The notes: generated from the letters alone by a model not told the origin. A stretch of DNA of 64,000 nucleotides from Xanthobacter oligotrophicus (GCF_008364685.1 NZ_VTTL01000008.1:215696-279695); one strand, 5' to 3'; shown: positions 45,901 through 55,720, numbered from the stretch's first letter. Numbers and translations are program-made.

Positions 45901-47307
45901 TCAGGCCCCGGCTGCCACCGGCTCCGCCAGCGCGACCGCTCCGCGGCGGAAGCCGGCGGCGGGGTGGGTGGAAGGAAGGGTGGGACCACGGCCGGGGAAC
46001 AGCTTCTGGCGCAGGGGGCCTTCGGCGTAGGCGGTTTTGTAGACGCCGCGGTCCTGAAGCTCGGGCACCACCAAATCAACGAAGGCCGCCAGCGTCTCAT
46101 GGGAGACGAGGCGGTTGAGGTTGAAACCGTCGATGTCGGTATCCTCCACCCAGGACAGGATCTCGTCCGCCACCTCGCTGGGCGATCCCACGATGAAGGG
46201 CGCGCGGGCGCCGATGGCCGAGAGGGTCGCGAGGTCCTTCACCTTGAGCGGCTCGGCGCTGCGCAGGGTGAGGTTTTCCAGCGTGGACTGGATGGCGTTG
46301 CTCTTCACGTAGGAGATGGCGTCGTCCGGATCGACCTTGGAGAGGTCCACTCCGGTCCAGCCTGAGAGCAGGGCCAGCTGGCCCGCCGTGTTCACATATT
46401 GCGCATATTCGGCAAGACGATCGAGGGCCTCCGCCCGGGTCGGCGCGACGATCACGGTGGCGCCGGGGAACATGCGGATGTCGTAGGGATCGCGGCCGAA
46501 GGACTGCGCCGCCTGCCGGATCGCGCGCACGGATTCGGCGAGGATCGGCCGGGTCTGGCCGTTGAGGAAGATGCCCTCGGAATGCTTCGCCGCGAACAGC
46601 CGCCCGCGATCGGAGGCCCCGGCCTGGTAGAGCACCGGCGTGCGCTGGGGCGAGGGCTCGGCGAGGTGGATGCCGTCCACCTGGTAATACGGCCCATCAT
46701 GGCGGATGCGGTGGACCTTGGCCGGATCGGTGAAGATACGCGCGGCGCGGTCGCGCTGCACGGCGCCGTCCTCCCAGCTCGATTCCCACAGCTTGTAGAC
46801 GGCGGCGAGGAAGTCATCCGCCGCCTCGTAGCGGGCATCATGCGCGCGGTTGGCCACATGGCCCATGCCCTTGGCGCCGCTGTCGAGATAACCGGTGACG
46901 ATGTTCCAGCCCGCCCGCCCGCCGGTGAGGTGGTCGAGGGTCGAGAAGCGGCGGGCGAACTGGTAGGGGTGCTCATAGGTGAGGTTGGCGGTGACGCCGA
47001 AGCCGATGTGCTTGGTCGCCTGCGCCATCACCGGCACCACCAGGGTCGGGTCGATATGGGGCGTCTGCGCGGCCGAGAGCAGGGCCGCGTCCGGGGTGCC
47101 GCCATACACGTCATAGATGCCGAACACATCGGCGATGAAGATGCCGTCCAGCAGGCCGCGCTCGGCGGTCTGCGCCAGCTCGATCCAGTAATCGAGGCTG
47201 TTGTAGTCGATGGCCTTGTCGCGCGGATGCGCCCACAGGCCGGCCCAGCTGTGGCCGGGGGCGGCCATGTTGAAGGCGTTGAAGCGCAGCTCCCGCTTGC
47301 GGCTCAT
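45901..47307 (-). CDS. NtaA/SnaA/DszA-family FMN-dependent monooxygenase
   Basis: 468 residues, luciferase-like fold. The sequence LRFNAFNMAAPGHSWAGLWA at the start, the block DYWIELAQTAERGLLDGIFI, ADVFGIYDVYGGTPDAALLS, HPYQFARRFSTLDHLTGGRA and GWNIVTGYLDSGAKGMG are those of the NtaA/SnaA/DszA/DmoA group that oxidises chelators, dibenzothiophene sulfone, dimethyl sulfide or similar with FMNH2. The C-terminal tail is Ala/Pro-rich. It is in the same strand and close to the SfnB-like and MetQ-like genes, so it probably breaks C-S bonds. The exact substrate is unknown. Confidence 0.9.
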   Translation of the reverse strand: MSRKRELRFNAFNMAAPGHSWAGLWAHPRDKAIDYNSLDYWIELAQTAERGLLDGIFIADVFGIYDVYGGTPDAALLSAAQTPHIDPTLVVPVMAQATKHIGFGVTANLTYEHPYQFARRFSTLDHLTGGRAGWNIVTGYLDSGAKGMGHVANRAHDARYEAADDFLAAVYKLWESSWEDGAVQRDRAARIFTDPAKVHRIRHDGPYYQVDGIHLAEPSPQRTPVLYQAGASDRGRLFAAKHSEGIFLNGQTRPILAESVRAIRQAAQSFGRDPYDIRMFPGATVIVAPTRAEALDRLAEYAQYVNTAGQLALLSGWTGVDLSKVDPDDAISYVKSNAIQSTLENLTLRSAEPLKVKDLATLSAIGARAPFIVGSPSEVADEILSWVEDTDIDGFNLNRLVSHETLAAFVDLVVPELQDRGVYKTAYAEGPLRQKLFPGRGPTLPSTHPAAGFRRGAVALAEPVAAGA

Positions 47308-47323
47308 GAGGATCTCCTGCGCG

Positions 47324-48538
47324 TCAGCTGTAGAGCGGGGTCGGGGTGATGACGCCGTTGAGTGCGTAATTGCCCACCTCCCGCGCCTTGTAGACGATGG
47401 GGTCGTGCAGGGTGTGGGTGCGGATGTTGCGCCAGTAGCGGTCGAAGCCGTAATGCCCGGCGGTGGCCCGCGCGCCCATCAGCTCGAAGATCTTGGAAGT
47501 GATGTCCAGCGCGGTGCGGCTGGAATGCACCTTGGCGGCATAGATGGCGCCGGCGGCCACGTTGCGCTCATCAAGGGTGATGTCGTTGGCCAGCGCCGCG
47601 GCCGCCTCGAACCGCTCCGCCGCCACGTCGGCCAGCGCCAGGGCGGCGCGCAGGTCCACGTCGAGCAGGCCGTAATGCTCGAGGATATAGGGGTCGAGGC
47701 TCGCCTTCTCCACGTTGGAGGCCTGCCACGGCCGCGAGACGGTGCGGATGTAGCGGTTGGCCTCTGCGAGCGCGCCCTCGGCGGTGCCGAGGTAGAAATT
47801 GACGATGAGCAGCTGGTGGAACGGCACCACCAGGCTGGTGCGCGGCGGCGGCGCGGCGGCGGGATCGCCCAGCACCTCGTCCCTGGCCACATGCACGTCG
47901 GCAAAGGTGATGGTGCCGCTCTCCGACAGGCGCTGGCCGAAGGCGTCCCAGTCATTGCCGTGGGTCACGCCCTCCCGGTCGCCGGGGATGACCAGCACGG
48001 CGAAGCCGTCATTCAGCTCGGCGCGCAGGGTGATGCGGTCGGCGAGCGAGGCGTTGGAGGCAAACGTCTTGCGGCCGGTGAGGCGGAAGCCGTCTTCAAC
48101 CGCCGTGAGTTTGGATTCCGGATCACGCGGGTTGGAGGCGCCGCCCCAGAACCAGTTGCCGGCCACCGAGGCCTTCGACAGCGCCACGCTCTGCTCCGGC
48201 GTCGCCCGCCACAGGGCGTTGGTGAGGTGGAGATAGTGGTAGGCCAGCAGCTGGGCGATGGAGGCATCCGCCCGCCCGATCACCCGCACCGCCAGGAGCG
48301 CATCGGTGAAGCTGCCGCCGCCCCCGCCATGCTCCTGCGGGTTGAGCAGGGGCAGGAGGCCAGAGCCGCGCAAAAGCTCCAGCTCCTTGCGGGGCGTGGC
48401 ACCGAGGCGGTCGCGCTCGGCGGCATCCGGCAGCAGCGCCTGCGCCACCCGCTCGGCGGCGGCGATGGCATCGAAGCGGGGCGCCGGGCTTTCGGCCGGG
48501 CGCCCGGCGGGGAAGGTGACGACGGAAGGGCGGGTCAT
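47324..48538 (-). CDS. Acyl-CoA-dehydrogenase-like oxidoreductase (SfnB/DszC type)
   Basis: 404 residues from MTRPSVVTFPAGRPAESPAP; the longer frame upstream runs through a dispersed repeat. The fold is that of the acyl-CoA dehydrogenases but used by flavin monooxygenases such as DszC and by SfnB in sulfone use. Seen: LLPLLNPQEHGGGGGSFTDA, GRADASIAQLLAYHYLHLTN, WFWGGASNPRDPESKLTAVE, DGFRLTGRKTFASNASLADR and the C-terminal RTALDITSKIFELMGARATA. It follows the NtaA-like gene by 17 bases, so they are in one operon. Sulfur-starvation control is likely. Confidence 0.85.
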   Translation of the reverse strand: MTRPSVVTFPAGRPAESPAPRFDAIAAAERVAQALLPDAAERDRLGATPRKELELLRGSGLLPLLNPQEHGGGGGSFTDALLAVRVIGRADASIAQLLAYHYLHLTNALWRATPEQSVALSKASVAGNWFWGGASNPRDPESKLTAVEDGFRLTGRKTFASNASLADRITLRAELNDGFAVLVIPGDREGVTHGNDWDAFGQRLSESGTITFADVHVARDEVLGDPAAAPPPRTSLVVPFHQLLIVNFYLGTAEGALAEANRYIRTVSRPWQASNVEKASLDPYILEHYGLLDVDLRAALALADVAAERFEAAAALANDITLDERNVAAGAIYAAKVHSSRTALDITSKIFELMGARATAGHYGFDRYWRNIRTHTLHDPIVYKAREVGNYALNGVITPTPLYS

Positions 48539-48647
48539 GGCAAAGGTCCTGTGGCGGCGGTCCTGCTGGGGTGCTGCGCCGTGTCTTGGTAAAGTGTTTG
48601 AAAACTCAACCGGTTGGGCGCGTGCTGACCGCTGGGTCGGTCGCGCC

Positions 48648-48755
48648 GTCATGGCCGGGCTTGTCCCGGCCATCCACGCGGAAAGGCCGGGAGCAATTTT
48701 CTGACGCTGTCCCCAGCGGCTCGGCGTGGATGCCCGGCACAAGGCCGGGCATGAC
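48648..48755. repeat. 108-bp dispersed palindromic repeat, copy 1
   Basis: Starts GTCATGGCCGGGCTTGTCCC and ends GCCGGGCATGAC, with ATCCACGC and GCGTGGAT as inner arms. The reverse complement matches copy 2 (52653-52760) over its whole length of 108 bases, with changes mostly in the middle. This type of palindrome is a common extragenic element in Hyphomicrobiales. Confidence 0.9.
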
Positions 48756-48826
48756 TGTGGTGATCGCGGCAGTGCCCGCGCCGCGTTTTCAGACACGTTC
48801 TTGAATCATGTGCCTTTGGACTCGCC

Positions 48827-49672
48827 TCACCACGCGGGCAGGATGCTTCCCTTGAACTTGGCGAGGGTGAAGTCCTTCACCGGCTGCGAGCGGTAGATTG
48901 CGATGAACTTAGCGATCCGCGGATCGTCCTTGCGGTCCTCCCGCGCGGCGAAGACGAGGGTGAAGTAGGGCTTGGCCTCCTCCACGGTGGTCTCGGCCAC
49001 CAGGGCCTTGTTGAGATCGAGCCCGGCGAGATAGGCATAGTTGGAGGAGACGAAGGCGGCCGCCACGTCATCCAGCGAGCGCGGCAGCTGGGCGGCGTCG
49101 ATCTCCACGATCTGCAGCTTCTTGGGGTTTTCCGCCACGTCCAGCACGCTGGCATAAAGGCCGGTGCCCGGCTTGAGCTTGATCAGCCCGGCCTTCTGGA
49201 ACAGCACCAAGGCGCGCCCGCCATTGGTGGGATCGTTGGGAATGGCGATCTTCGAGCCGGCGGGAATGTCGGCGACGCTCGTGTATTTCTTGGAATAGAT
49301 GCCGGCCGGCACCAGGACGGATTCGTCGAGGGCGACGATCTGGTAGTTGCGGGTCTTGATCTGGTTGGCGAGATACGGCCGGTTCTGGAAATTGTTGAGG
49401 TCGATGTCGCCGGCCTGGAGCGCCGCGTTGGGCTGGTTCCAGTCGGTGAATTCGATGATCTCCGCCTTCACCCCCTCCTTCTCGGAGAGCCGCGCCGCCT
49501 CGCGCAGGATGTCGCCGTAGGGACCGGCGGACACGCCCACCTTCAGCGGCTTGTCGGCCGCCGGAGCCGGCGTCTGGGCCTGCGCCCCGGCACCGAGGGA
49601 GATGAGGGCGAGGCCGGAGAGGGCCCCAGAGAAAGCGAGGGCGAGGAAGCGGGAGCGGGACAGAACAGTCAT
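48827..49672 (-). CDS. Orphan MetQ/NlpA-like substrate-binding protein
   Basis: 281 residues. Signal peptide LALAFSGALSGLALISLGAG ends AQAQ without a lipobox Cys. Family stretches match MetQ: KVGVSAGPYGDILREAARLS, NFQNRPYLANQIKTRNYQIV, SKIAIPNDPTNGGRALVLFQ, EIDAAQLPRSLDDVAAAFVS and NYAYLAGLDLNKALV. No ATPase or permease gene is beside it, so it must work with MetNI at 29.5-31.3 kb, another transporter, or as a free binding protein. Flanking monooxygenases suggest its ligand is a methionine derivative or another organosulfur compound. Confidence 0.9.
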   Translation of the reverse strand: MTVLSRSRFLALAFSGALSGLALISLGAGAQAQTPAPAADKPLKVGVSAGPYGDILREAARLSEKEGVKAEIIEFTDWNQPNAALQAGDIDLNNFQNRPYLANQIKTRNYQIVALDESVLVPAGIYSKKYTSVADIPAGSKIAIPNDPTNGGRALVLFQKAGLIKLKPGTGLYASVLDVAENPKKLQIVEIDAAQLPRSLDDVAAAFVSSNYAYLAGLDLNKALVAETTVEEAKPYFTLVFAAREDRKDDPRIAKFIAIYRSQPVKDFTLAKFKGSILPAW

Positions 49673-49746
49673 GGGTCAATCCGTGTCGGGGCCGGCGTCA
49701 TCGGCCGGCCCGGCAAGTGAAGGGAAAGGAGAGGCACGCCGGCGGG

Positions 49747-51108
49747 TCAGGCCGTGGCGCGGGCCTCGCTGGCGTAAAGGCTTTCGGGGCGCGGCAGGCC
49801 GTAGTGCTCGCGCAGGGTCCGGCCCGTGTATTCGCTGCGGAACAGGCCGCGCTTGCGCAGGATCGGCACCACCTGCGAAGTAAACAGGTCGAAGCCGCCG
49901 CGGAACCAGGGCGGCATCACGTTGAAGCCGTCCGCCGCGCCCTTCTCGAACCAGAGCTGGATCTCGTCGGCGATCTTCTCCGGCGTGCCCACCACCACAT
50001 AATGGCCGCGCGCGCCGGCGAGGCGGTCGATGAGCTGGCGCAGGGTCGGCTTTTCGCGCCGCACGATGTCCACCACCAGCTGGAAGCGGCTCGCCACGGT
50101 GCGGGCGGGGCCGGCATCGGCGAAGGCGTCCAGCGACACCACTGCGTCCAGCGGATGGCCGGTGAAGTCCACGCCGGTGATCTGCTTGAGCTGGGTGATG
50201 GAATAGGCCGGCTGGATCAGGTCGTTGACCTCGTCATACAGCCGCTTGGCCTCGGCCTCGGTCGAGCCGATATAGGGGCTGATGCCGGGCAGCACCTTCA
50301 CATGGTCCGGGTTGCGGCCGAGGCTCTGCGCCTGCTTCTTGATGTCGGCATAGAAGCCCTGCGCGCTCTCCACCGTCTGGTGGGCGGTGAAGATGGCTTC
50401 CGCGTAGCGCGCCGCGAACGAGCGGCCATCGTCGGAGGAGCCGGCCTGCACGTAGACCGGGCGGCCCTGCGGGCTGCGCGGGGTGTTGAGGGCGCCCTTC
50501 ACCCGGAAATGCCGACCCACATGCTCGATGGGGTGGATCTTGGCATCCTCCGCGAACACGCCGGAGATGGGATCGGCGACGAGGGCGTCGTCCTCCCAGC
50601 TGTCCCAGAGCTTGGTCACCACATCCACGAACTCGGCGGCGCGGGCGTAGCGCTCGGCATGGCTCGGGGTCTCGGCGAGGCCGAAATTGCCGCTGGCCTG
50701 CGGCACGGCGGTGGTGACGATGTTCCAGCCCGCGCGCCCGCCGCTCAGATGGTCGAGGGAGGCGTAGAGGCGGGCGAGGTTATAGGGCTCGTAATAGGTG
50801 GTGGAGGCGGTGCCGATGAGGCCGATATGGGTGGTGGCCGCCGCGATGGCCGCAAGCCACGTCAGCGGCTCGATGCGGAAGCGCGCGGCGTAGCGGATAT
50901 TGTCCACCTGCGCCGGACCATCGGCGAAGAACACCGCGTCGAGCTTGGCGGCTTCCGCCGAGCGGGCGAGGTCCTGGTAATAGGTGATGTCCAGCAGCCG
51001 CTCGGGGCTCGCGCCGGGATAGCGCCAGCCGGCCTCGTGATGACCACCGGGATAGATGAACAGGTTGAGGACAAGCTGCCGGCCGGGCGACGTCTCAACA
51101 TGGGCCAT
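49747..51108 (-). CDS. Second NtaA/SnaA/DszA-family FMN-dependent monooxygenase
   Basis: 453 residues from MAHVETSPGRQLVLNLFIYP, with GGAGAG upstream; a longer frame at 51132 has no advantage. Luciferase-like: YPGGHHEAGWRYPGASPERL, SAEAAKLDAVFFADGPAQVD, LARLYASLDHLSGGRAGWNI, VTTAVPQASGNFGLAETPSH, YVQAGSSDDGRSFAARYAEA. It is clearly related to the enzyme at 45901 but not a close copy, so the two probably act on different substrates. In the same direction as the MetQ-like gene. FMNH2 must come from another protein. Confidence 0.9.
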   Translation of the reverse strand: MAHVETSPGRQLVLNLFIYPGGHHEAGWRYPGASPERLLDITYYQDLARSAEAAKLDAVFFADGPAQVDNIRYAARFRIEPLTWLAAIAAATTHIGLIGTASTTYYEPYNLARLYASLDHLSGGRAGWNIVTTAVPQASGNFGLAETPSHAERYARAAEFVDVVTKLWDSWEDDALVADPISGVFAEDAKIHPIEHVGRHFRVKGALNTPRSPQGRPVYVQAGSSDDGRSFAARYAEAIFTAHQTVESAQGFYADIKKQAQSLGRNPDHVKVLPGISPYIGSTEAEAKRLYDEVNDLIQPAYSITQLKQITGVDFTGHPLDAVVSLDAFADAGPARTVASRFQLVVDIVRREKPTLRQLIDRLAGARGHYVVVGTPEKIADEIQLWFEKGAADGFNVMPPWFRGGFDLFTSQVVPILRKRGLFRSEYTGRTLREHYGLPRPESLYASEARATA

Positions 51109-51416
51109 GGACACTCTCCTCGCGATCCCCACACGGGATCACGTTCTCACCTCGTGACTCCTCTTGGGATCACGTGCGGCGTGTGGCGGGGCAGAACTTG
51201 TTCGGGCTCGGGAGGCTCGCGCTCCGACTTGGGAGGCAGCCGCGGCGCAGGGCGCGGGGCACTGCCCGCGGCAAGCCTGAACGGGCGACGGTGCCGGGCA
51301 CGGGACCGTCAGAGCAAACAGCAGGCGCAGCTCATCGGGACCTCCATCGCGGCGCGTCTTCGCCCTCCACGATAGGCGCGCCGGACGCCCCGTCAATCAT
51401 TTTTTGATTTCATCGA

Positions 51417-51440
51417 TGGTTTAAGTTGATTTATAAACCA
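51417..51440. promoter_or_regulatory. Inverted repeat in the monooxygenase / aldo-keto reductase gap
   Basis: TGGTTTA-N10-TAAACCA in an AT-rich part of a 444-base gap between divergent genes. The gap also holds TCATTTTTTGATTTCATCGA just to the left. A LysR-type (CysB/Cbl-like) sulfur regulator would suit, but no regulator is encoded nearby. The rest of the gap is GC-rich and shows nothing else. Confidence 0.5.
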
Positions 51441-51552
51441 GCCCGGTTATCCGGACCGGCGGGTCCGCATCCGCGCGCCGCATTGACGCCGGCCCGCCTC
51501 AGGGTCTTTTCTCCCCTCCCCTCCTTGCCCGTCCCCCGGAGCATTTCCCTTC

Positions 51553-52608
51553 ATGCTCGACTATCGCCCCCTCGGGCGCACCGGCCTTTCGGTGTCGTCC
51601 ATCTCGCTCGGCACCATGACCTTCGGCCAGCAGAACACCGAAGCCGAGGGCCACGCCCAGCTCGACCGCGCCCGCGACGTGGGCATCAATCTGATCGACA
51701 CGGCGGAGATGTATTCCATCCCGCCCCGGCCGGAGACCCAGGGCTCCACCGAGCGCATCATCGGCACCTGGCTGAAGTCCCGCGGCGGGCGCGACAAGGT
51801 CGTCCTCGCCACCAAGGTGGCCGGCCGCACCGACAACACCTGGCTGCGCGAGAACGGCGCCAAGACCCGGCTCGACGCCAAGAACATCACCTACGCCATC
51901 GAGGGCTCGCTCAAGCGCCTGCAGACCGATTACGTGGACCTCTACCAGTTGCACTGGCCCGACCGCGCCGTGCCGCTGTTCGGCAACCCCGCCTCGGCCG
52001 TCACCAGCAGCACCGGCGACGGCCCGGAAGTGCCCATCGAGGAGACGCTGGGCGCGCTCGCCGATCTGGTGAGCGCGGGCAAGGTGCGCCATATCGGCCT
52101 GTCCAACGAGACGCCCTGGGGCCTCCACCGCTTTCTGAAGGCGGCGGAAACCGGCGGCGGGCCGCGCGTCGCCTCGGTGCAGAACGCGTACCATCTCATC
52201 AACCGGGAGTACGAGGTGGGCCTCGCCGAGTTTGCCGCGCGGGAGGACGTGGGCCTGCTCGCCTATTCGCCTTTGGCGCAGGGGTATCTCACCGGCAAGT
52301 ATCTGGACGGCGCACGCCCGGCCGGCGCCCGCTCCACCCTGTTCGATCGCGGCCAGCGCTACCAGAAGCCCGGCGTGGACGCCGCCATCAAGGCCTATCT
52401 GGCGCTGGCGGCCGACCTTGGCCTGACGGCGGTGCAATTGGCGCAGGCGTGGGTGACGAGCCGGCCGTTCGTGACCTCCAACATCATCGGCGCCACGTCC
52501 ATGGCGCAGTTGGAGGAGACCCTGGCCACCCTCGACGTAGTCATCACCCCGGAGATCGAGGCCAGGGTGAACGCGGTGTTCCAACTCCACGGCAGCCCGG
52601 CCCCCTGA
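51553..52608 (+). CDS. Aldo/keto reductase (Tas-like)
   Basis: 351 residues, TIM-barrel NADPH-dependent carbonyl reductase. The N-terminus MLDYRPLGRTGLSVSSISLG, the Asp and Tyr in DVGINLIDTAEMYSIPPRPE, the Lys of VVLATKVAGRTDN, the His in DYVDLYQLHWPDRAVPLFG and the C-terminal ATSMAQLEETLATLDVVITP are typical. The FGNPAS-type insertion after HWPDR and TQGSTE are features of the E. coli Tas subgroup. The aldehyde or ketone substrate is unknown; next to the sulfur genes it may remove a carbonyl product of C-S cleavage. Confidence 0.93.
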   Translation: MLDYRPLGRTGLSVSSISLGTMTFGQQNTEAEGHAQLDRARDVGINLIDTAEMYSIPPRPETQGSTERIIGTWLKSRGGRDKVVLATKVAGRTDNTWLRENGAKTRLDAKNITYAIEGSLKRLQTDYVDLYQLHWPDRAVPLFGNPASAVTSSTGDGPEVPIEETLGALADLVSAGKVRHIGLSNETPWGLHRFLKAAETGGGPRVASVQNAYHLINREYEVGLAEFAAREDVGLLAYSPLAQGYLTGKYLDGARPAGARSTLFDRGQRYQKPGVDAAIKAYLALAADLGLTAVQLAQAWVTSRPFVTSNIIGATSMAQLEETLATLDVVITPEIEARVNAVFQLHGSPAP

Positions 52609-52652
52609 GGGGCACCCGAGAATTCAAAAGAAGCATGACCGCGATTACACTC

Positions 52653-52760
52653 GTCATGCCCGGCCTTGTGCCGGGCATCCACGCCGAACCGCTTGGGAAT
52701 GCGTTCGAAAGTCTTTCCCAGCCGCGCCGCGTGGATGGCCGGGTCAAGCCCGGCCATGAC
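52653..52760. repeat. 108-bp dispersed palindromic repeat, copy 2
   Basis: Starts GTCATGCCCGGCCTTGTGCC and ends GGCCATGAC. It is in opposite orientation to copy 1 at 48648. The first 34 bases and the last 25 are almost identical to the reverse complement of that copy; the middle has diverged. Confidence 0.9.
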
Positions 52761-52827
52761 GGTGTTAATGCCCTTCGAGAGCTGCAAGCACCCATCGGGG
52801 CGAATGTCCAAACGGGCTCTCAGAACC

Positions 52828-53241
52828 TCAGTTGGTCCGGCGCCAGGTTTCGCCGCTGCACAGCACGGCGGCCACGCAGCCTTCGAGCCTCAGGCCATCG
52901 CCGGCGAGGGTCATGGAACCCTTGTAGGTCTTGTTGGCATCGGGATCGAACAGATTGCCCTTCCACTTGCCGGAGCCGACGGAGTCGGCGCCGTTGACGA
53001 TGAGCTGGCCCACCGTCGACTGGAACTTGGGATTGGTCACCGAGATGATCTTGCCGCAGAGCTTGCCGCCGCAATCATAGAAATTCACCACCGTGCCGGT
53101 GGACGGCCGCGTGAACTTGCCGAGCGCGTCGGCCGCGTTGGCGGCACCCGCCGTGGCGAGGGAGAGAAGACCCACGCAGGTCGCCGCCGCAAGCGCGGAA
53201 ACCCGCAGGGACCGCGCACGGTCGGACACAGAGATTTTCAT
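52828..53241 (-). CDS. Secreted DUF2147-family protein
   Basis: 137 residues with a signal peptide (LRVSALAAATCVGLLSLATA, then AGAANAAD). The mature part is a short DUF2147 domain: TRPSTGTVVNFYDCGGKLCG, KIISVTNPKFQSTVGQLIVN, GKWKGNLFDPDANKTYKGSM and LRLEGCVAAVLCSGETWRRT. Conserved Cys (DCGGKLCG, EGCVAAVLC) probably form disulfides. Members usually begin GxWxt; here the lead-in reads ALGKFTRPS. The function of the family is unknown. It stands alone beside the repeat. Confidence 0.88.
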   Translation of the reverse strand: MKISVSDRARSLRVSALAAATCVGLLSLATAGAANAADALGKFTRPSTGTVVNFYDCGGKLCGKIISVTNPKFQSTVGQLIVNGADSVGSGKWKGNLFDPDANKTYKGSMTLAGDGLRLEGCVAAVLCSGETWRRTN

Positions 53242-53459
53242 TTTCCGTCCACTTCAAGCCAGGAGCCTGACGCAGGTGAAGCACGCTGCGTCGGCGGCGC
53301 TGATACCATGGCGCCCCGGCCCGGACTATGCGCGCGCGGACAAGATCCCACCTGAAAACCGGGATTATCTGGCGCGTCCGGCATATATTACGTTACGTCA
53401 TAACGCGCTGATCAGCCGAATAGTTTCGCCGACGCATGGTTACACAGACTATGTTACCG

Positions 53460-54236
53460 CTATTGCGGCAGCGCGGCGGAGATGCGCTGGGCGGCGTCGA
53501 GCAGCACCGGCAGGAAGCGTGTCTTCATGGTCTCGATGGAGGTGCGCCCCTCGTGGGTGCTGACATTGAGCGCGGCCAGCACCTCCGAGCGGCGGTTCTT
53601 CACCGGCGCCGCGATGGAGCGCAGGCCCATTTCCAGCTCCTGGTCCACCAGCGTCCAGCCCTGCCGGCGCGAGGTCTCGATGGCGTCCTTCAGGGCCACC
53701 ATGTTGGCCACCGTGCGCTCGGTGCGCCGCTCGATCTTCACCCGGTCGTAATAGGCGGCCAGCTCCGCCGGCGGCAGGCCGGCGAGCAGGGTGCGACCCA
53801 TGGAGCTGCAATAGGCCGGCAGGCGCGAGCCGATGGAAAGGCCGATGGTCATCACCCGCTCGGTGGGCACCCGCGCCACATAGACGATGTCGAGGCCGTC
53901 CAGCACCGCCAGCGAGCAGGATTCCTGCAGCGCGTTCACCACGTCGCGCATGATGGGCTGGGCCACCTCCCACAGGGGCAGGGAGGAGAGATAGGCAAAG
54001 CCGAGGTCCAGAACCTTGGGACGCAGGGCGAAATACTTGCCGTCGGTCTCGGCATATTCCTCCCGCACCAAGGTGAGCAGGAAGCGGCGCGCGGCGGCGC
54101 GGGTCATTCCGGTCTGCTGGGCCACCTCGGTCAGGGTCATGCGCGGCTTGTAGCGGCTGAAGGTGCGGATCACCTCAAGCCCGCGCACCAGGGACTGCAC
54201 ATAGTCCTTGTCCTCGCTCGCCTGCACCTTGGTCAT
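53460..54236 (-). CDS. IclR-family regulator of the lower beta-ketoadipate genes (PcaR/PcaU type)
   Basis: 258 residues from MTKVQASEDKDYVQSLVRGL; the longer frame would run into its own operator. The winged helix is RGLEVIRTFSRYKPRMTLTE, VAQQTGMTRAAARRFLLTLV, and the effector domain begins PLWEVAQPIMRDVVNALQES and has RVPTERVMTIGLSIGSRLPA, with SSMGRTLLAGLPPAEL. The MTRAAARRFLLTL helix is characteristic of PcaR/PcaU/PobR. It is divergent from pcaF and both sides carry the GTTCG-ATA-type operator. beta-Ketoadipate or protocatechuate is the expected inducer for such regulators; which one applies is not shown. Confidence 0.9.
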   Translation of the reverse strand: MTKVQASEDKDYVQSLVRGLEVIRTFSRYKPRMTLTEVAQQTGMTRAAARRFLLTLVREEYAETDGKYFALRPKVLDLGFAYLSSLPLWEVAQPIMRDVVNALQESCSLAVLDGLDIVYVARVPTERVMTIGLSIGSRLPAYCSSMGRTLLAGLPPAELAAYYDRVKIERRTERTVANMVALKDAIETSRRQGWTLVDQELEMGLRSIAAPVKNRRSEVLAALNVSTHEGRTSIETMKTRFLPVLLDAAQRISAALPQ

Positions 54237-54296
54237 CCGCCCTCCCCCGATGCGGCGCGCCAGTCCATTGGCGCCGCCGGAAGGGGTGTAGCATTT

Positions 54297-54311
54297 GTTC
54301 GTATTACGCAC
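54297..54311 (+). promoter_or_regulatory. PcaR/PcaU-type site near the iclR gene
   Basis: GTTCGTATTACGCAC, 13 of 15 bases like the GTTCGATAATCGCAC site I recall for Pseudomonas PcaR. It lies 61 bases upstream of the regulator's start codon, in the position for autoregulation. A second copy stands before pcaF. Confidence 0.75.
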
Positions 54312-54441
54312 AAGATGATGACCGATCGCGCTCTGCTGCTGGCGTGAGATTGTCGGTCCTATCCTCTGCTATCATCCTCCGCGCTCGCAATGAAGAACGC
54401 ATCGTTGCAGGACCGGAAGAGGAGCCTCATGCAAATTGCCC

Positions 54442-54471
54442 TTGACGCGACCCGCCGCTCGCTCGTATCAA
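54442..54471 (+). promoter_or_regulatory. Putative promoter of pcaF-catC-catIJ
   Basis: TTGACG, 18 bases, TATCAA. It would start transcription close to the operator that follows (54477-54500). Confidence 0.5.
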
Positions 54472-54476
54472 TTTTT

Positions 54477-54500
54477 CGAACTTAAGTTCGTATAACGCAC
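54477..54500 (+). promoter_or_regulatory. PcaR/PcaU-type operator before pcaF
   Basis: A perfect palindrome CGAACTTAAGTTCG (54477-54490) merges into GTTCGTATAACGCAC (54486-54500), the same sequence with one change as at 54297. PcaU-type sites are known to be a palindrome plus a direct repeat, which is what is seen. It lies just after the putative -10 and 15 bases before the pcaF start codon. Confidence 0.8.
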
Positions 54501-54514
54501 AAAATGAGGAAACG

Positions 54515-55720
<1,206 letters not shown>

